Source: an uncultured Verrucomicrobiota bacterium (GTDB taxonomy: Bacteria > Verrucomicrobiota > Kiritimatiellia > RFP12 > UBA3636). From it: 5,576 bases of DNA. The notes below the pieces were generated by a model. The model was not told the DNA's origin and did not search any database. It worked only from the letters and a program-made list of their open reading frames with translations. Both the position numbers and the translations under genes were made by a program. The DNA lies in the NCBI GenBank assembly GCA_946612175.1, contig CAMOEO010000215.1, positions 1 to 5,576 of the forward strand. The letters run 5' to 3'. Shown here piece after piece: positions 4,236-5,576 of this stretch. The number at the start of each line of letters is the position of its first letter. The first letter of the stretch is position 1.

Positions 4236-5482
4236 GGGTCGCGCACGTCCTGCGCCGCCTTTCCTTCGACGATTGGGGCGGCACCGAGCAGGTGGTCTGG
4301 AACCTCGCCCGCGCCCAGGTGCGCGCCGGCCACGAGGTTCGCGTCTTCGCGACGACCGCGCTGTGCCCGACGCCGCGCGAGACGCGCGAGGGGCTCGAGA
4401 TCCTGCGCTTCCCGCCCGTCTACCCGTGGTGGCCGATGACGGCGGCGACGCGCGCCCGGCTCGACCGCAAGGGCGGCAACCCGTTCGTCCCCGGCCTCGC
4501 CCGCGCGCTGCGCGAGTGGGCGCCGGACGTGATCCACTGCCACGCGATGGGGCGCATCGCCGAGCTCTGCATCCGCGTCGCGGAGAAGACCGGCGCGCGC
4601 TGCGCCGTCTCGCTGCACGGCGGCGGCGCGAACGTCCCGGCCGCCGAGGCCGCGAGCCTGCGCGCCCCGACGCGGCGGCTCCTGCCGTGGGGCAAGATCC
4701 TCGACAAGGCCCTGCGCCGCACGCGCCGCATCCCCGAGGACGCCGGCGGCATCGTCTGCGTCGGCGAGGACGAGGCCGACCTCTGGCGCGCCCGCCACCC
4801 CCGCGTCCTCTTCCTCCCCAACGGCGTCGACGTCGCGCTCTTCGAGGGTTCCGACCCAACGACCCAACGATCAAACGATCCAACGACCAAACGATCCAAC
4901 GACCAAACGATCCAACGACCAAACGACCAGACGCGCGTTCTCTGCGTCGCCCGCATCGACCGCCAGAAGAACCAGATGGCGCTCGTCGAGGCGCTCGCGC
5001 GCGACCCGCGGCTCTCGGTCCGGCTCGTGGGGCCGGCGACGGAGCCGGACTACCTCGAGGCGCTGCGCGCCCGCGCCGCGGAGCTGGGCGCGGCGGACCG
5101 GCTCTCCATCGCCGGCGCGCTGCCGCCGGGGAGCCCGGAGCTCGCGGCCGAATACCGCGCCGCGGACGTCTTCGCGCTGCCGAGCCGGCACGAGCCGTTC
5201 GGCATCGTCGTGCTGGAGGCGTGGGCGGCGGGGCTGCCCGTCGTGGCCTCGAACGTGGGCGGCCTCGGCCGCCTGTGCGCGGCGCATCCCGGCGCGGCGC
5301 TCGTCTTCGACCCGGCGGACCCTTCCGCGCTCTCCGCGGCCCTCTCTCGCGTCCTCGCCGACCCGGCGCTCGCCGCCTCCCTCGCCGCCGCCGGCCGCGC
5401 CGCCGCGCGCGACTACGACTGGACCGCGCTCGCCGCGCGGCTCTCGGACTTCTACGCGACCCTCCCCGGCCGCCTCGCCTGA
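4232..5482 (+). CDS. GT4 family glycosyltransferase
   Basis: A 416-residue GT-B glycosyltransferase. The N-terminus MRVAHVLRRLSFDDWGGTEQ, with GGTE at 16-19, is the usual first loop of GT4 enzymes. VIHCHAMGRIAELC and CAVSLHGGG are N-terminal-domain strands, and LPNGVD (195-200) ends that domain. VLCVARIDRQKNQ (from 236) opens the C-terminal donor-binding domain, and E321...E329 in HEPFGIVVLEAW is the EX7E motif. It would transfer a sugar from a nucleotide-sugar donor at the cytoplasmic face; donor and acceptor cannot be read from the sequence. There is no signal peptide or membrane segment. Residues about 207-234 (DPTTQRSNDP... NDQT) are a polar low-complexity insert encoded by octamer repeats in the interdomain linker. 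The ATG overlaps the stop of the GT4-GT26 gene, which supports joint expression and action in the same glycan pathway. It appears to be the last gene of the operon. Confidence 0.92.
   Translation: MRVAHVLRRLSFDDWGGTEQVVWNLARAQVRAGHEVRVFATTALCPTPRETREGLEILRFPPVYPWWPMTAATRARLDRKGGNPFVPGLARALREWAPDVIHCHAMGRIAELCIRVAEKTGARCAVSLHGGGANVPAAEAASLRAPTRRLLPWGKILDKALRRTRRIPEDAGGIVCVGEDEADLWRARHPRVLFLPNGVDVALFEGSDPTTQRSNDPTTKRSNDQTIQRPNDQTRVLCVARIDRQKNQMALVEALARDPRLSVRLVGPATEPDYLEALRARAAELGAADRLSIAGALPPGSPELAAEYRAADVFALPSRHEPFGIVVLEAWAAGLPVVASNVGGLGRLCAAHPGAALVFDPADPSALSAALSRVLADPALAASLAAAGRAAARDYDWTALAARLSDFYATLPGRLA
4851..4930 (+). repeat. Tandem 8-bp repeat (ACGAYCMA)10 in the GT4 gene
   Basis: Ten successive 8-bp units fit the consensus ACGAYCMA with few changes. 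The first unit is CCGACCCA and the last ACGACCAG. From 4875 to 4922, ACGATCCA and ACGACCAA alternate strictly, giving three copies of a 16-bp higher-order unit (48 bp, 16 codons). The array is read in frame as a polar peptide (NDQTIQRP) and has much lower G+C than the flanks. The octamer is unrelated to CTTCGAAC, but the period is the same. Confidence 0.95.
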
Positions 5483-5510
5483 CCGTCCCTTCGAACGCCG
5501 CCTGGCGGGG
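5483..5510 (+). other. Convergent spacer with one CTTCGAAC octamer; no clear terminator
   Basis: The 28 bases between the two convergent stop codons hold a single exact CTTCGAAC (5489-5496), the same unit that is expanded in two upstream genes. It is followed by GCCGCCTGGCGGGG, which could form only a short stem (CCGC-CTG-GCGG). No T-run is present, so a transcription terminator is not supported. Confidence 0.5.
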
Positions 5511-5576
5511 TCATTCCGCTCGATCGATCGCCCGCAGACCGACGGGGTTGTCGACGAGCTCCATCAGGAAGTTGTG
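5511..5576 (-). CDS. C-terminal end of an unrecognised convergent gene (partial)
   Basis: On the minus strand the frame from the window edge reads HNFLMELVDNPVGLR followed by AIDRAE and then TGA (complement of 5511-5513). The 21-residue segment has ordinary protein composition with alternating hydrophobic and charged residues rather than the Arg/Ala/Pro-rich look of shadow frames here. The stop falls just before the convergent spacer, as expected for a real gene end. It is too short to name, and nothing links it to glycan synthesis. It shows that the plus-strand operon ends at 5482. Confidence 0.55.
   Translation of the reverse strand, partial: HNFLMELVDNPVGLRAIDRAE

Noticed and set aside
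2781..4922. Very long open frame on the minus strand (713 codons), and other long minus-strand frames
   Set aside because: Its translation is dominated by Arg, Ala, Gly and Pro with no recognisable motif. It lies opposite a clearly real GT4-GT26 gene, and its ends fall within stop-free octamer repeats. It is a high-GC shadow.
4851..4930. CRISPR array
   Set aside because: The units are contiguous 8-mers with no spacers, and they are translated in frame inside a glycosyltransferase.
5521..5530. Palindromic CGATCGATCG as a possible protein-binding or methylation-related site
   Set aside because: It lies within the coding end of the minus-strand gene (codons for AIDR) and short palindromes of this kind are expected in GC-rich DNA.

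Overview
The window is very GC-rich (about 70% G+C or more, judged by eye) and densely coding. Five genes run on the plus strand with overlaps or gaps of 10-24 bases, and the tail of a convergent gene enters from the right. The gene set is that of a surface or exopolysaccharide (or lipid-linked glycan) biosynthesis operon of a bacterium. The phylum cannot be fixed from sequence alone. The GC content, the STAS gene inside a glycan operon and the in-frame octamer repeats remind me of Kiritimatiellota/Verrucomicrobiota-type genomes, but this is a weak guess.

Layout: (1) 1-845, a degenerate sugar-nucleotidyltransferase-like protein with a left-handed beta-helix C-terminus, its start codon cut off by one base; (2) 842-1864, a DNA polymerase beta-fold nucleotidyltransferase, coupled by a GTGA overlap; (3) 1889-2212, a small STAS-domain anti-sigma-factor-antagonist-like protein with the best ribosome binding site in the window; (4) 2223-4235, a fusion of a GT4 glycosyltransferase with a WecG/TagA/CpsF (GT26) glycosyltransferase; (5) 4232-5482, a second GT4 glycosyltransferase, coupled by an ATGA overlap; (6) 5511-5576 minus, the C-terminal 21 codons of an unrecognised gene. 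A plausible reading is that genes 4 and 5 add successive sugars to a lipid carrier, gene 1 (and perhaps gene 2) handles nucleotide-sugar or nucleotidyl chemistry, and the STAS protein links the operon to a partner-switching regulator lying elsewhere.

The striking part is a set of low-complexity inserts within three of the five genes. Each is built from tandem 8-bp units, with a different unit family at different sites (CTTCGAAC, GGTCACAC, ACGAYCMA). All keep the host reading frame. In both GT-B glycosyltransferases the insert lies at the same structural point, the linker between the N-terminal and C-terminal Rossmann domains, just before the first strand of the C-terminal domain. Two of the inserts also end in the same G+C hairpin-like module (GGCGRCGAAGCCGCC), so they look like members of a composite repeat element rather than independent slippage events. 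A lone CTTCGAAC octamer also sits in the convergent spacer at the right end. No RNA gene, CRISPR array, transposase or convincing promoter or terminator was found.
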